Assembly: GCA_030627065.1 (NCBI GenBank) | Contig: DAOUSV010000053.1 | Coordinates: 1 to 9,028, forward strand | Length of the DNA stretch: 9,028 bases | Direction: 5' to 3' | Origin: Piscirickettsiaceae bacterium | GTDB taxonomy: Bacteria; Pseudomonadota; Gammaproteobacteria; Nitrosococcales; Methylophagaceae | In this document: positions 1 to 7,690 of the stretch, in pieces | Position numbering within the stretch: the first letter of the stretch is position 1 | How the letters are laid out: every line of letters begins with the position of its first letter | Notes under the pieces: model-generated | Told to the model about the DNA's origin: nothing | Database searches by the model: none | The model's input: only the letters and a program-made list of their open reading frames with translations | Position numbers and translations under genes: made by a program

Positions 1-1099
1 ATACATTAGGTACAAGTTCTACGAGGTTAATAGTAGCCTCATCCCCATGTGGCATTACCTCTAGTTCTGGCTCAGGAATATTAGCTAATAGATCTGCTAA
101 TTCTTCTCTCTGCAGGTTATCACTCGTAGTACTCTTATTATCAACAATAATGGTAGCAAGTTCAGGTTCTTGTACTTCGATAATAGTCGGTTCATCAATC
201 TCTATGTCAGGATTTTGTTGCGCCATCCATTGATTAATGTCAGCTTGATAACTTAATAGCAATACCAACAAGATAACCACAACCGATACAGCCATCCAAG
301 GTACAGAATTTAATTTAATCCCAGAAGGTTCACTTAAAGGTGATTGAAAGCCTAACAAATGTTGGTGAGCCAATTGATTGATCAGCGTTAAATTCCCCAA
401 GGATTTGCTATACATTCTTTTCAGAACTTTTTCTGAAAATAACTTCTCACCTTGGTATCCAGCACGCATCAATTTGTGATCTAAATAGCGTTCTAAATCT
501 TGTTCAGCTAATACTGGTAAATCAATATCCTGGAGTCGAAGCTGAGCATCACCTTCTAATTCTAGAGCTTTATTTGAAACAATAACTGCTTGCAATAAAT
601 AGCGTTCATCATCTTTCCAGCTTAACCAAATAGAGAGTGTCTCTAAGAATTCTTCCGTCAAAGTATCGGCATTATTAATCAATAATAATGGCTTAACATT
701 AAGTTTACGTAACTGTTTCAGCCTATTTTTGAATGTAGCAGTGTGATTATTACTACTCTTTATTTCACTATCAGAAACGCCCAAGCTTTTTAAACATGAC
801 GCCATAACAGCCTGACTATTTGCCGAGACATGTCCATTAACAAGTGAAATTCGTAACTCATCGCCAGAACGATGATTAAGCTGGCTCAATAAGCTGGTTT
901 TACCTTGTCCATCGGCTGCGACTAAAAGCCCTACTTTATTCGTCGCTCGAACAAGGTGAAGCAATAAGTTTAATCGATGATCAAACTGTCCACCCTTAAA
1001 GAAATCCTTCGGTTCAAATACATCATGAAAAGGAATCGAGTGAAGAGCAAGCCGTGAGATATAAGCAGGTTCGGCTTTAGACGTAGTCAACTCACTCAT
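1..1099 (-). CDS. damX: DamX-like AAA/SPOR-family cell-division protein, N-terminal 366 residues (C-terminus beyond left edge)
   Basis: An open frame starts at the ATG at 1099-1097 and runs without a stop to the window edge. Residues 13-50 (YISRL..., PF, then DHRLNLLLHLVRA) and a P-loop at 61-69 (AADGQGKTS) match the N-terminal AAA/ExeA-like ATPase domain of gammaproteobacterial DamX. A hydrophobic helix at about 267-283 (WMAVSVVVILLVLLLSY) follows, then a Glu/Asp/Pro-rich, probably periplasmic linker. DamX proteins end in a SPOR domain that binds denuded glycan at the septum; that part is not visible, so the family call rests on the N-terminus and on the position after aroB. The Walker A first Gly is Ala61, and the Walker B stretch reads LLLINN (138-143) with Asn where Asp/Glu is expected, so ATP hydrolysis is doubtful. 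The gene starts 13 nt after the aroB stop with no clear Shine-Dalgarno sequence, which suggests translation coupled to aroB. Confidence 0.8.
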   Translation of the reverse strand, partial: MSELTTSKAEPAYISRLALHSIPFHDVFEPKDFFKGGQFDHRLNLLLHLVRATNKVGLLVAADGQGKTSLLSQLNHRSGDELRISLVNGHVSANSQAVMASCLKSLGVSDSEIKSSNNHTATFKNRLKQLRKLNVKPLLLINNADTLTEEFLETLSIWLSWKDDERYLLQAVIVSNKALELEGDAQLRLQDIDLPVLAEQDLERYLDHKLMRAGYQGEKLFSEKVLKRMYSKSLGNLTLINQLAHQHLLGFQSPLSEPSGIKLNSVPWMAVSVVVILLVLLLSYQADINQWMAQQNPDIEIDEPTIIEVQEPELATIIVDNKSTTSDNLQREELADLLANIPEPELEVMPHGDEATINLVELVPNV

Positions 1100-1112
1100 T
1101 AGAAGTCAGCAA

Positions 1113-2192
1113 TTAGTGCTGAAACGCCTTTAATGTTGCAGCTAACTTATCGGCATCATAATCATCACTAATAACCGACTGGCCAATATCTTTCAGTAAA
1201 ATCAAACGAATCCGACCATCTTGCACTTTTTTATCAACTGCCATCAAACTCATAAACTGCTCTGATGACATTTCTTTAGGCGATGTAACAGGTAATCCTG
1301 CTGCTAATAATAGATCTTTAATACGCTCAACGGTGACGGGATCAGTCCATCCCATACGTTGAGATAAATCAGCCGCCATTAACATACCAACAGAAACCGC
1401 TTCACCATGTAACCAGTTACCATAGCCCATGCCTGTTTCTATCGCATGACCAAAGGTATGACCTAAATTTAATACGGCACGAACACCCTGTTCTAATTCA
1501 TCATCAGCAACAATATCTGCTTTATCCTGACAAGAGCGTTTAACCGCCTCAGCCAATACACTTGCTTCACGTTGTCGCAAGGCCGGCATATTATCTTCTA
1601 ACCAACTGAAAAAATCAGGGTCATTAATGATGCCATATTTAATCACTTCGGCTAAACCTGATGATAACTGGCGGTCTTCCAATGTATTCAGTGTATTAGT
1701 ATCAGCAATGACACACTGCGGCTGATAAAAAGCACCAATCATATTTTTGCCTAAGGCATGATTAACCGCCGTCTTGCCGCCCACAGATGAATCAACTTGT
1801 GATAATAGTGTTGTTGGAATTTGAATAAAGGGTACGCCGCGCTGATAGCTTGCCGCAGCAAAACCTGTCATATCACCAATCACACCGCCACCGAGAGCAA
1901 CCATCGTTACTTGTCGTGAGAAGTGATTTTCTAATAAGGCGTCAAATATTTGGTTTAAGACTTCTAAGTTCTTAAACTCTTCGCCATCTGGCAAAATAAC
2001 TGATTCACATTGATAGTCTGCAAGTGAATCACATACTTGTTTTAAATAAAGCGGAGCAACCGTTGTGTTGGTAACGATAAGAACTTCCTTGCCCTTAATA
2101 TGCTTTGTTAGTAACTCTGCTTGCGACAGTAAATCATCACCGATATAAATCGGATAGCTTCGCTCAGCTAATGAAACGGTTAATGTATTCAA
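1113..2192 (-). CDS. aroB: 3-dehydroquinate synthase
   Basis: AroB converts 3-deoxy-D-arabino-heptulosonate 7-phosphate (DAHP) to 3-dehydroquinate in the cytoplasm, the second step of the shikimate pathway, using NAD+ and a divalent metal. The 359-residue product has the usual length. The NAD-binding region includes DGEEFKN (69-75) and GGGVIGDMTGF (101-111), followed by PTTLLSQVDSSVGGKT (126-141). The expected metal ligands are present: Glu182 in SGLAE, His245 in NLGHTFGH and His262 in LHGEA. The start is TTG at 2192-2190. It is chosen because the N-terminus (LAERSYPIYIG) aligns with the start of known AroB proteins, and the first in-frame Met is only residue 97, inside the conserved core. 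The gene begins 3 nt after the aroK stop; the nearest purine-rich element (AGG) is about 12 nt upstream, so expression probably depends on coupling to aroK. Confidence 0.98.
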   Translation of the reverse strand: MNTLTVSLAERSYPIYIGDDLLSQAELLTKHIKGKEVLIVTNTTVAPLYLKQVCDSLADYQCESVILPDGEEFKNLEVLNQIFDALLENHFSRQVTMVALGGGVIGDMTGFAAASYQRGVPFIQIPTTLLSQVDSSVGGKTAVNHALGKNMIGAFYQPQCVIADTNTLNTLEDRQLSSGLAEVIKYGIINDPDFFSWLEDNMPALRQREASVLAEAVKRSCQDKADIVADDELEQGVRAVLNLGHTFGHAIETGMGYGNWLHGEAVSVGMLMAADLSQRMGWTDPVTVERIKDLLLAAGLPVTSPKEMSSEQFMSLMAVDKKVQDGRIRLILLKDIGQSVISDDYDADKLAATLKAFQH

Positions 2193-2195
2193 TGC

Positions 2196-2717
2196 TTATT
2201 GGCCTAAATTTTCTAATTCTTTAATTAAGTCTGCAACGACATGTGTAATCGACTGCTCACCTGTTCGTAGCTCAATATCTGCAACATCTTTATATAAAGG
2301 AGCTCGTAGAGCGAGTAGGTCTTCAATTTGTTTCTTGGGATCGTCTGTTTGTAATAAAGGGCGGCTTTTATCTTTAGATGTACGACGACTTAACTGTTCA
2401 ACAGAAGCAGCCAAATACACCACATGACCGCGAGCTCGTAATACACGTCGATTTTCTTCAGCTAAAACAACACCGCCACCTGTCGCTAAAACAATATTCT
2501 TCTTCTCGGTTAGCTCATCAATCACTTTTTGTTCGCGGACACGAAAACCAGCTTCACCTTCCATTTCAAATATCCATGAAATAGAAACGCCCGTACGTTT
2601 TTCAATTTCCTTATCGCTATCATAAAAGTCGCGACCCAGTGATCTCGCCAACTGCTTACCCACGGTTGACTTACCTGCCCCCATAGGGCCAATAAGAAAA
2701 ATATTGCCTGAAATCAC
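2196..2717 (-). CDS. aroK: Shikimate kinase I
   Basis: AroK phosphorylates shikimate to shikimate 3-phosphate with ATP, the fifth step of the shikimate pathway, in the cytoplasm. The 173-residue protein is of normal length for the family. The P-loop is GPMGAGKST (10-18). The DSD motif (33-35) supplies the magnesium and shikimate contacts, Arg59 in GFR and the GGG at 80-82 line the shikimate site, and Arg119 in SRPLL belongs to the lid. Arg138 in LRAPLY is also conserved. The start is GTG at 2717-2715, with a GAGA element about 8 nt upstream. An upstream ATG in this frame is followed by a stop after three codons, and starting at GTG places NIFLIGPMGAGKS exactly as in E. coli AroK. The gene lies 87 nt after pilQ, beyond a terminator-like hairpin, and is followed after 3 nt by aroB. 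Confidence 0.98.
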   Translation of the reverse strand: MISGNIFLIGPMGAGKSTVGKQLARSLGRDFYDSDKEIEKRTGVSISWIFEMEGEAGFRVREQKVIDELTEKKNIVLATGGGVVLAEENRRVLRARGHVVYLAASVEQLSRRTSKDKSRPLLQTDDPKKQIEDLLALRAPLYKDVADIELRTGEQSITHVVADLIKELENLGQ

Positions 2718-2749
2718 TTTTTTATCTCAACGTTGCATAGTGTATGAAT

Positions 2750-2782
2750 AAAAAAGCCGGCTCATAAATGCTCCGGCTTTTT
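2750..2782 (-). terminator. Rho-independent terminator of the pil operon, potentially bidirectional
   Basis: AAAAAGCCGG (2751-2760) pairs perfectly with CCGGCTTTTT (2773-2782) around a 12-nt loop. On the - strand the GC arm is followed by six T, as expected for an intrinsic terminator 23 nt beyond the pilQ stop at 2805. The + strand side also ends in a T tract, so the element could stop transcription both ways. It lies between pilQ and aroK, which suggests that aroK-aroB-damX is either a separate unit or depends on read-through. Confidence 0.85.
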
Positions 2783-2804
2783 ACTTCGACAAGTTTAATT
2801 GAAA

Positions 2805-4889
2805 TTAGAACTGTAAACCATCTTTAATAATTTTTGGTGTTACGAAAATAAGTAGTTCACTTTTCGAATCTGTATGTGTTGTTGTTTTAAACAAGAAACC
2901 TACATACGGTAGATCCCCAAAGAATGGTACTCGTGTTGAGCCATCAACTTTTCTTTGCTCATAAATACCGCCTAACACCACAGTCTCACCATTATCTACA
3001 AGGACTTGTGTTTTCACACTCCGAGTATCAATACTTGGTACACCATTAAAGATACCACCGACTTCATCCTTATTTACTTCTAAGTCCATAATAATATGAT
3101 CATCAGGTGTGATTTGAGGTGTTACTGACAATTTTAACGTTGCAGACTTGAATGAAACTGCCGTTGAACCACTTGAACTCGCCTCTTGGTATGGAATTTC
3201 CGTTCCCTGTTCAATTGTAGCCTGCTGTTGATTTGATGTAATAACGCGAGGGCTGGAAATAATCTCACCATTTCCCTCTTGTTGCATGGCAGACAGTTCT
3301 AGGTCAATAAATGAGCCAAATGGTAGCCTGGCGAGTGCTAATGCGATTGAACCAGCAGCATTAGCTACAGGCAAGTCAACATTTAAGCTATCAATTGCAT
3401 TGATAGTCGCTCCATTTTGGACTGCAACTGCTCCCTCTAAATTACCTGTTGTCGTAACCTCGTTAATTAATCCACTACGTGTATTATTCTGAGTTGTAAC
3501 ACCAAATCGAACCCCTAAGTCTTTAGCAAAGTTATCATTAGCAATAACAATTCGTGATTCGATTAAAACTTGACGGACAGGTTTATCTAAAATTTCTAAT
3601 ATTTTTCTGACTTCAACTAATTGCTCAGCTGTATCACGAATTAGCAATGAATTAGTCCGCTCATCAACGGTGATGCTACCTCTATCAGAAATAAATCCCG
3701 TGACTTCGCCTGCGACTGAATTAGCTCCACCTCCATTACTTTTGAGTATTGTTTTTAACTCTGATGCCTTAGCAAAGTTTATTTCAAATACTTCTGAATA
3801 TAATGGCTCAAGCTCTACCAGTTGCTTTTTAGCTTCTAGTTCTTGGCGTTCTTGTGCCGCTATTTCTCCGGCTGGTGCAATTAACATCACATTACCATTT
3901 TGGCGCATTGCCAAGCCTTTAGTTTTAAGAATAATATCCATGGCTTGATCCCATGGTACATTCTTAAGTCTTAACGTCACATTACCTTGTACCGTGTCAC
4001 TGGTAACTAAATTCATGCCCGTGAAATCTGCAAGTAATTGCAAGATTGCACGTACTTCAATGTTTTGAAAGTTTAGTGATAATTTATCACCTTTGTAGCC
4101 AAACTGATCCTTCTCTCTACTCGCTTGAGTGTCGACTACTACCGGTTTAACTTCAATTACTAATGTATTTTCAGATTGATACGCTAAATGTTCAAACTTG
4201 CCTTTAGTTGATAATCGTAATTGCGTTACATTCCCTTTTTGTTCACTATCAATAATTTGAACGGGAGTGGCAAAATCGACAACATCTAAACGTCGGTGCA
4301 ATTTTTCTGGTAATGAAACCCCACTTAAATTAACCACCACATTATTTTGTTCTTGTCGCACATCAACATCAGCACCATCATCACTTAAAGAGATAATTAG
4401 CCGTGCTTCACCATTCTCACCGCGACGAAAATCAATATCAGTCACTTCTCGATCCGAGCTGTTATTTGTAACAAGGTTACTAGTACCATCAATCGTTATT
4501 ACAACTTCATTGCCATTATGTTCAATTCTGTACGGCACTTTTTGTAATAAGTTAATAACCATTCGAGTGCGGTCACCGGCCTCAACAGTCGAGACACTTC
4601 GCGTGGCACCAATATTAATTGTTTGCGTCTTCTTATCTAATTGATTTTGTACGCCTGAGAAATCTAAAACCACACGAGCAGGATCATCAATTGAGAAACT
4701 GTCCGGCTGTTCAATTGACTCTGAAAACGTCACGGTTATTTGCGCTTTATCTCCAGATAAAGAAGAATATTCCACCGACTGGAGGTCAACGGCCGAAGCG
4801 CTAGTCATTGTTAGTAAAAAGAAGCTTAATACCGATATAACTGAAAGCATTCCCTTGAAAACGCGCCCTAATAACTGTTTATTTTTCAT
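2805..4889 (-). CDS. pilQ: Type IV pilus outer-membrane secretin PilQ
   Basis: PilQ forms the multimeric outer-membrane channel through which the pilus fibre passes. With the ATG at 4889-4887 as start the protein has 694 residues. Its signal peptide (about 1-33) has basic residues, a hydrophobic core and a probable cut after SASA. Two AMIN domains follow (about 35-135 and 148-250), which in this family bind peptidoglycan. Then come a secretin/TonB short N-terminal (STN) domain (about 268-340, LSLNFQNIEVRAILQLLADF), a secretin N1 domain (about 360-435), and the C-terminal secretin core (about 437-687) with the typical VLIESRIV, EIISSPRV, EQGTEIPYQ, VLGGIYE and PFFGDLPYVGFLF segments. The frame stays open 11 codons further, to a GTG at 4922 with an ATG at 4913. 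The 4889 start is preferred because GGA lies 6 nt upstream and the signal peptide then has a normal n-region. Last gene of the pilMNOPQ set, ahead of the hairpin at 2750-2782. Confidence 0.98.
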   Translation of the reverse strand: MKNKQLLGRVFKGMLSVISVLSFFLLTMTSASAVDLQSVEYSSLSGDKAQITVTFSESIEQPDSFSIDDPARVVLDFSGVQNQLDKKTQTINIGATRSVSTVEAGDRTRMVINLLQKVPYRIEHNGNEVVITIDGTSNLVTNNSSDREVTDIDFRRGENGEARLIISLSDDGADVDVRQEQNNVVVNLSGVSLPEKLHRRLDVVDFATPVQIIDSEQKGNVTQLRLSTKGKFEHLAYQSENTLVIEVKPVVVDTQASREKDQFGYKGDKLSLNFQNIEVRAILQLLADFTGMNLVTSDTVQGNVTLRLKNVPWDQAMDIILKTKGLAMRQNGNVMLIAPAGEIAAQERQELEAKKQLVELEPLYSEVFEINFAKASELKTILKSNGGGANSVAGEVTGFISDRGSITVDERTNSLLIRDTAEQLVEVRKILEILDKPVRQVLIESRIVIANDNFAKDLGVRFGVTTQNNTRSGLINEVTTTGNLEGAVAVQNGATINAIDSLNVDLPVANAAGSIALALARLPFGSFIDLELSAMQQEGNGEIISSPRVITSNQQQATIEQGTEIPYQEASSSGSTAVSFKSATLKLSVTPQITPDDHIIMDLEVNKDEVGGIFNGVPSIDTRSVKTQVLVDNGETVVLGGIYEQRKVDGSTRVPFFGDLPYVGFLFKTTTHTDSKSELLIFVTPKIIKDGLQF

Positions 4890-4927
4890 TATAATTCCAT
4901 CTTTGTTAGTCATATTATTCACAGCCT

Positions 4928-5452
4928 TTAATTTTCAACAATAGTAAGAGATGATTTACGCTCAACATAGCCACCACGAGGCTCTGAAACGATCTCTATT
5001 AATGTTAATTTCATATCTGTTATTGTTAAAATCTTACCGTGATTTTGTCCAATATAGTTTCCAATTTGCACACGATGTACAACACCATCCGATGATCGAA
5101 TCAGAGCCCAAATACCTTTCTTTTCTAAAGTCCCAACCAATCGCAATTCACTCAATGAATAGAATTCCAATGCTTCTTTTCGTCGGTGCTTCTCAGGATG
5201 AATACCATTATCAACAATAGGTGCCAACTCTGCTTTCGGTTGTTCAACAATTGTTTTTATAAATGGGTTTCGTAATTCGGCTGCAGAATAGGAAAAATTG
5301 TCATACGGTTTCATGACTGGAATCGGTTCAATATCCGGTTTTTTCTGTGATTTTACTGTTGTCACATATACAGCCAAGTCTTCTTTCTCTTGCTGACAGC
5401 CCATTAATGACAGAGCCAAAATAAGTGTTGCCATTTTAATTAAATATGCCAC
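4928..5452 (-). CDS. pilP: Type IV pilus inner-membrane lipoprotein PilP
   Basis: PilP is a lipoprotein anchored in the inner membrane. In the family it binds the PilN-PilO pair and touches the periplasmic N-domains of PilQ, linking the two membranes. With GTG at 5452-5450 as start the protein has 174 residues. The signal peptide is short (AYLIKMATLILALSLMGC) with lipobox LMGC and lipid-carrying Cys19. A disordered, Pro-rich linker follows, including the family motif YSAAELRNPF, then the C-terminal beta domain (about 95-174) with LRLVGTL, GVVHRVQIGNYIGQNHGKI and a final YVERKSSLTI. The frame can begin earlier, at GTG 5491 (overlapping the pilO stop) or ATG 5485, giving up to 187 residues. GTG 5452 is chosen for its strong ribosome-binding site and compact signal peptide; that choice is inference. 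The stop lies 38 nt before the preferred pilQ start. Confidence 0.95.
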   Translation of the reverse strand: MAYLIKMATLILALSLMGCQQEKEDLAVYVTTVKSQKKPDIEPIPVMKPYDNFSYSAAELRNPFIKTIVEQPKAELAPIVDNGIHPEKHRRKEALEFYSLSELRLVGTLEKKGIWALIRSSDGVVHRVQIGNYIGQNHGKILTITDMKLTLIEIVSEPRGGYVERKSSLTIVEN

Positions 5453-5456
5453 ATTA

Positions 5457-5464
5457 CCTTCCCT
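5457..5464 (-). promoter_or_regulatory. Ribosome-binding site favouring the internal GTG start of pilP
   Basis: On the - strand AGGGAAGG lies 4 nt before the GTG at 5452. It is one of the strongest purine-rich elements in this AT-rich operon and sits just upstream of the point where a compact lipoprotein signal peptide would begin. It could be chance coding sequence if translation starts at 5485 or 5491. Confidence 0.5.
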
Positions 5465-5487
5465 TGAATATCCTATTTTCAGCATGT

Positions 5488-6069
5488 TCACTCTTGCTCA
5501 TCATCGAAGTAACGGTATGTTTTCGCTGTGATATTCATTGTCATTTTATTACCGCGAGGCGTTAACGTTAAATTATGCATTGTTACAATTCGAGGCAGGG
5601 CCGCTATTGCGCTCACAAACTCGCCAAACTGGTGATAGGTTCCCGTCACGGTCATTTGAATTGGAAGCTCGGCATAAAAATCAACCGGCCGTTCGCCACC
5701 TGGTTTAAACAAATTAAAAACCAAGCCATTAACAAGACCAGAACTTGATATATCAATTAATAAATCTGCCACTTCATTTTTTCGGGGCAATTGCTGAAGC
5801 ATTGATGAGAAAGTCACCTTCATTTCTTTCATCTGCTCTTTATACGCTTCTAAGTTAACTGCTTTTGCTTGTTTCTTTACGAATGATTGTTTTAATTGAA
5901 TTTCTTTTCTTTCCAAGCTCGCTAACTCAATCTTTTTATCATTAATAATGAAATAGTAACCCGCCCCCCAGACAACTGAACACAACAAAATAATTGCTAT
6001 CATTTTAATAATGAAAGGCCATTCGCCGCTCTCATTAAAATCTAACTCACTTAAAGAAGACATATCCAT
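5488..6069 (-). CDS. pilO: Type IV pilus inner-membrane alignment protein PilO
   Basis: PilO is a bitopic inner-membrane protein that pairs with PilN and binds PilP in the periplasm. The 193-residue product has a short cytoplasmic tail (1-18), one transmembrane helix (about 19-42, FIIKMIAIILLCSVVWGAGY) and a Lys/Glu-rich coiled coil (about 44-88). A ferredoxin-like periplasmic domain follows, with the family landmarks LPRKNEVADLL (94-104), FKPGGERPVDFYAELPI (121-137), VTGTYHQFGEFVSAIAALPRI (141-161) and a closing beta strand. The ATG at 6069 shares its A with the pilN stop (TAATG), and GAGGGTG lies 7 nt upstream (6077-6083), so coupled translation with pilN at near-equal amounts is likely. 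The TGA stop overlaps one possible pilP start. Confidence 0.97.
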   Translation of the reverse strand: MDMSSLSELDFNESGEWPFIIKMIAIILLCSVVWGAGYYFIINDKKIELASLERKEIQLKQSFVKKQAKAVNLEAYKEQMKEMKVTFSSMLQQLPRKNEVADLLIDISSSGLVNGLVFNLFKPGGERPVDFYAELPIQMTVTGTYHQFGEFVSAIAALPRIVTMHNLTLTPRGNKMTMNITAKTYRYFDDEQE

Positions 6070-6632
6070 TAGATTTCACCCTCTTCTTTTTTAGGTTCAG
6101 ACTCATTTATTGTTAACGTGAAATTACGAATCGCATTGTCTGCATTCGAGTTTCGTTGAACAATTTTTAAATTTGACTCGTCAAATTCAAGATGCTTATC
6201 TAGCTTCCGCATAAACACAGAAACTCTGGCATTAGACTCTGCAACACCATTCAAGGTCAAAGACTTACCTTGTCGTGTCAGTTTATTAAGGTGAATACCA
6301 TCTGGTACAACGCGAACTAAAGAGTCAAAGACTTTGACCACCTTAGGTCGGCTTGCTTGTAGGTCTTGAATAACCTGCATCCGGGCTAATAATCGTTCTC
6401 GCTCACGCTCTAAGGCATCAATTTCTTTTATTTTCTTATTTAACACTGAAATTTCACGCTGCATGAAGCTATTACGACTATTTTGTTCATCTATCAAACT
6501 ATCTGCAAACCAGACGACACCATAGAGAACAGCCGCAGCAAAAACAAAGCCTGTCACAAGAACAACAATAAACTGCTGTTGCCGTTCTTGACGACGCTCT
6601 TCACGCCAAGGGAGTAAATTAATATGTGCCAT
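6069..6632 (-). CDS. pilN: Type IV pilus inner-membrane assembly protein PilN
   Basis: PilN connects cytoplasmic PilM to the periplasmic part of the alignment complex. The 187-residue protein starts with the cytoplasmic motif INLLPWR (4-10), which in studied PilN proteins sits in a groove of PilM. A very basic and Gln-rich stretch (10-20) follows, then one transmembrane helix (about 21-43). The periplasmic coiled coil (about 48-92) is rich in Arg, Lys and Glu, and a ferredoxin-like domain (about 98-176) includes VVPDGIHLNKLTRQG and LTLNGVAESNARVSVFMRKL. The tail is short and charged. The ATG at 6632 overlaps the pilM stop by one base (TAATG), with GAGGAG 9 nt upstream. The stop overlaps the pilO start in the same way. 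Confidence 0.97.
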   Translation of the reverse strand: MAHINLLPWREERRQERQQQFIVVLVTGFVFAAAVLYGVVWFADSLIDEQNSRNSFMQREISVLNKKIKEIDALERERERLLARMQVIQDLQASRPKVVKVFDSLVRVVPDGIHLNKLTRQGKSLTLNGVAESNARVSVFMRKLDKHLEFDESNLKIVQRNSNADNAIRNFTLTINESEPKKEEGEI

Positions 6633-7690
6633 TAATCAAAACTCCTCATTGCTAGTCCACACGCAATTAACATGGATGGCGCATCATTACTCAATGCCTG
6701 AATTTTTATCTTATTCCCTAAAACCATATCAGAAAATGGATTCGCTATTGACGTGGATGTTCCTGACTCGTCCTCAATCATGGCATCAATTCCCTGAATA
6801 GAAGCGCAACCTCCTGCTAGGATAATATGATCTATTGATTGATATTGTGTTGATGCCGAAAAGAAAAACTGTAATCCTCGCGTTACCGTCATCACCATTG
6901 AGCGCTTAAAGGGCTCTAACACTTTAGAACTATAATCTTCTGGTAAATTATTCTGTTTTTTTGCGCGGCCGGCTTCCTGATACGACATGCCGTAGTGACG
7001 TTCAATATCTTCTGTCAGCATCCGACCACCAAAGGTTTGCTCACGAGTAAATACAATCTTGCCATCAACTAACACATGTAATGTCGTAACAGCAGAACCA
7101 ACATCAACTACCGCGACGGTTAATCCTTGTCCTTGATTTGGCAACTGCTGAGCAATTAAACCAAACGTATTTTCAATTGTGTAGGCTTCAACATCGACCA
7201 GTTTAGGTTTCAATCCAGCCTTTTCTAAAACTTCAACGCGTGCATCAACATTCTCACTTCGTGATGCTGCAAGCAAAACATCAACAGCATCAACATCTGA
7301 AGCGGAAGTGCCAAGCACTTCAAAATCTAATCGAACTTCCTCTAATGGATAGGGAATATAATTATCGGCTTCCATCATGACTTGCTCTTCAAGTTCACGC
7401 TCCGTCAATGATGAGGGAAAAGAAACTATTTTTGTAATTGCCGAATTGGCTGAAACCGCAACTGCAGCATCTTTTGCCTTGCTTGATGAACGCTTAACCG
7501 CACGCTTAACCGCGCTAGCAACTTCATCTGTATTTTCAATTCTACCTTCTATCACCGAATTAAGGGGTAAAGGCTCAACGGCATAGGCTTCAACACAATA
7601 CTTACCATTCTTTTGAGTAAGCTCGAGAACCTTTACTACTGAGGAACTAATATCAATCCCTAATAAGGGGTGTTTTTTTCGTCCAAACAT
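6632..7690 (-). CDS. pilM: Type IV pilus actin-like ATP-binding protein PilM
   Basis: PilM is the cytoplasmic member of the alignment complex. It has the actin/FtsA fold, binds ATP and holds the PilN N-terminus. The 352-residue length is typical. Visible actin-family motifs are phosphate-1 LLGIDISSSVVKVLEL (9-24), phosphate-2 VVDVGSAVTTLHV (194-206) and the adenosine motif IILAGGCASIQGI (289-301). Family stretches such as EADNYIPYPLEEVRLDFEVLG (107-127) are also present. No signal peptide or membrane helix is seen, in keeping with a cytoplasmic site. The ATG at 7690 is the first of the operon. AGGAG (7703-7707) lies 12 nt upstream, rather far, with GGGG nearer. A sigma70-type promoter is predicted at 7763-7791, giving a leader of about 65 nt. 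Confidence 0.98.
   Translation of the reverse strand: MFGRKKHPLLGIDISSSVVKVLELTQKNGKYCVEAYAVEPLPLNSVIEGRIENTDEVASAVKRAVKRSSSKAKDAAVAVSANSAITKIVSFPSSLTERELEEQVMMEADNYIPYPLEEVRLDFEVLGTSASDVDAVDVLLAASRSENVDARVEVLEKAGLKPKLVDVEAYTIENTFGLIAQQLPNQGQGLTVAVVDVGSAVTTLHVLVDGKIVFTREQTFGGRMLTEDIERHYGMSYQEAGRAKKQNNLPEDYSSKVLEPFKRSMVMTVTRGLQFFFSASTQYQSIDHIILAGGCASIQGIDAMIEDESGTSTSIANPFSDMVLGNKIKIQALSNDAPSMLIACGLAMRSFD

Noticed and set aside
2734..2765. Possible aroK promoter with -10 TACACT
   Set aside because: The -10 box matches only four of six positions and the -35 position falls inside the terminator hairpin with a poor match.
3286..3948. Two further + strand open frames (68 and 92 codons) opposite pilQ
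   Set aside because: Both are antisense to conserved secretin and N1 segments and show no family features of their own.
4267..4644. Open frame of 125 codons on the + strand, opposite pilQ
   Set aside because: It lies wholly antisense to the conserved AMIN-domain part of pilQ, has no recognisable domain, and is explained by the codon use of the real gene.
4951..5220. Open frame of 89 codons on the + strand, opposite pilP
   Set aside because: It is antisense to the conserved beta domain of PilP; composition is that of a shadow frame.
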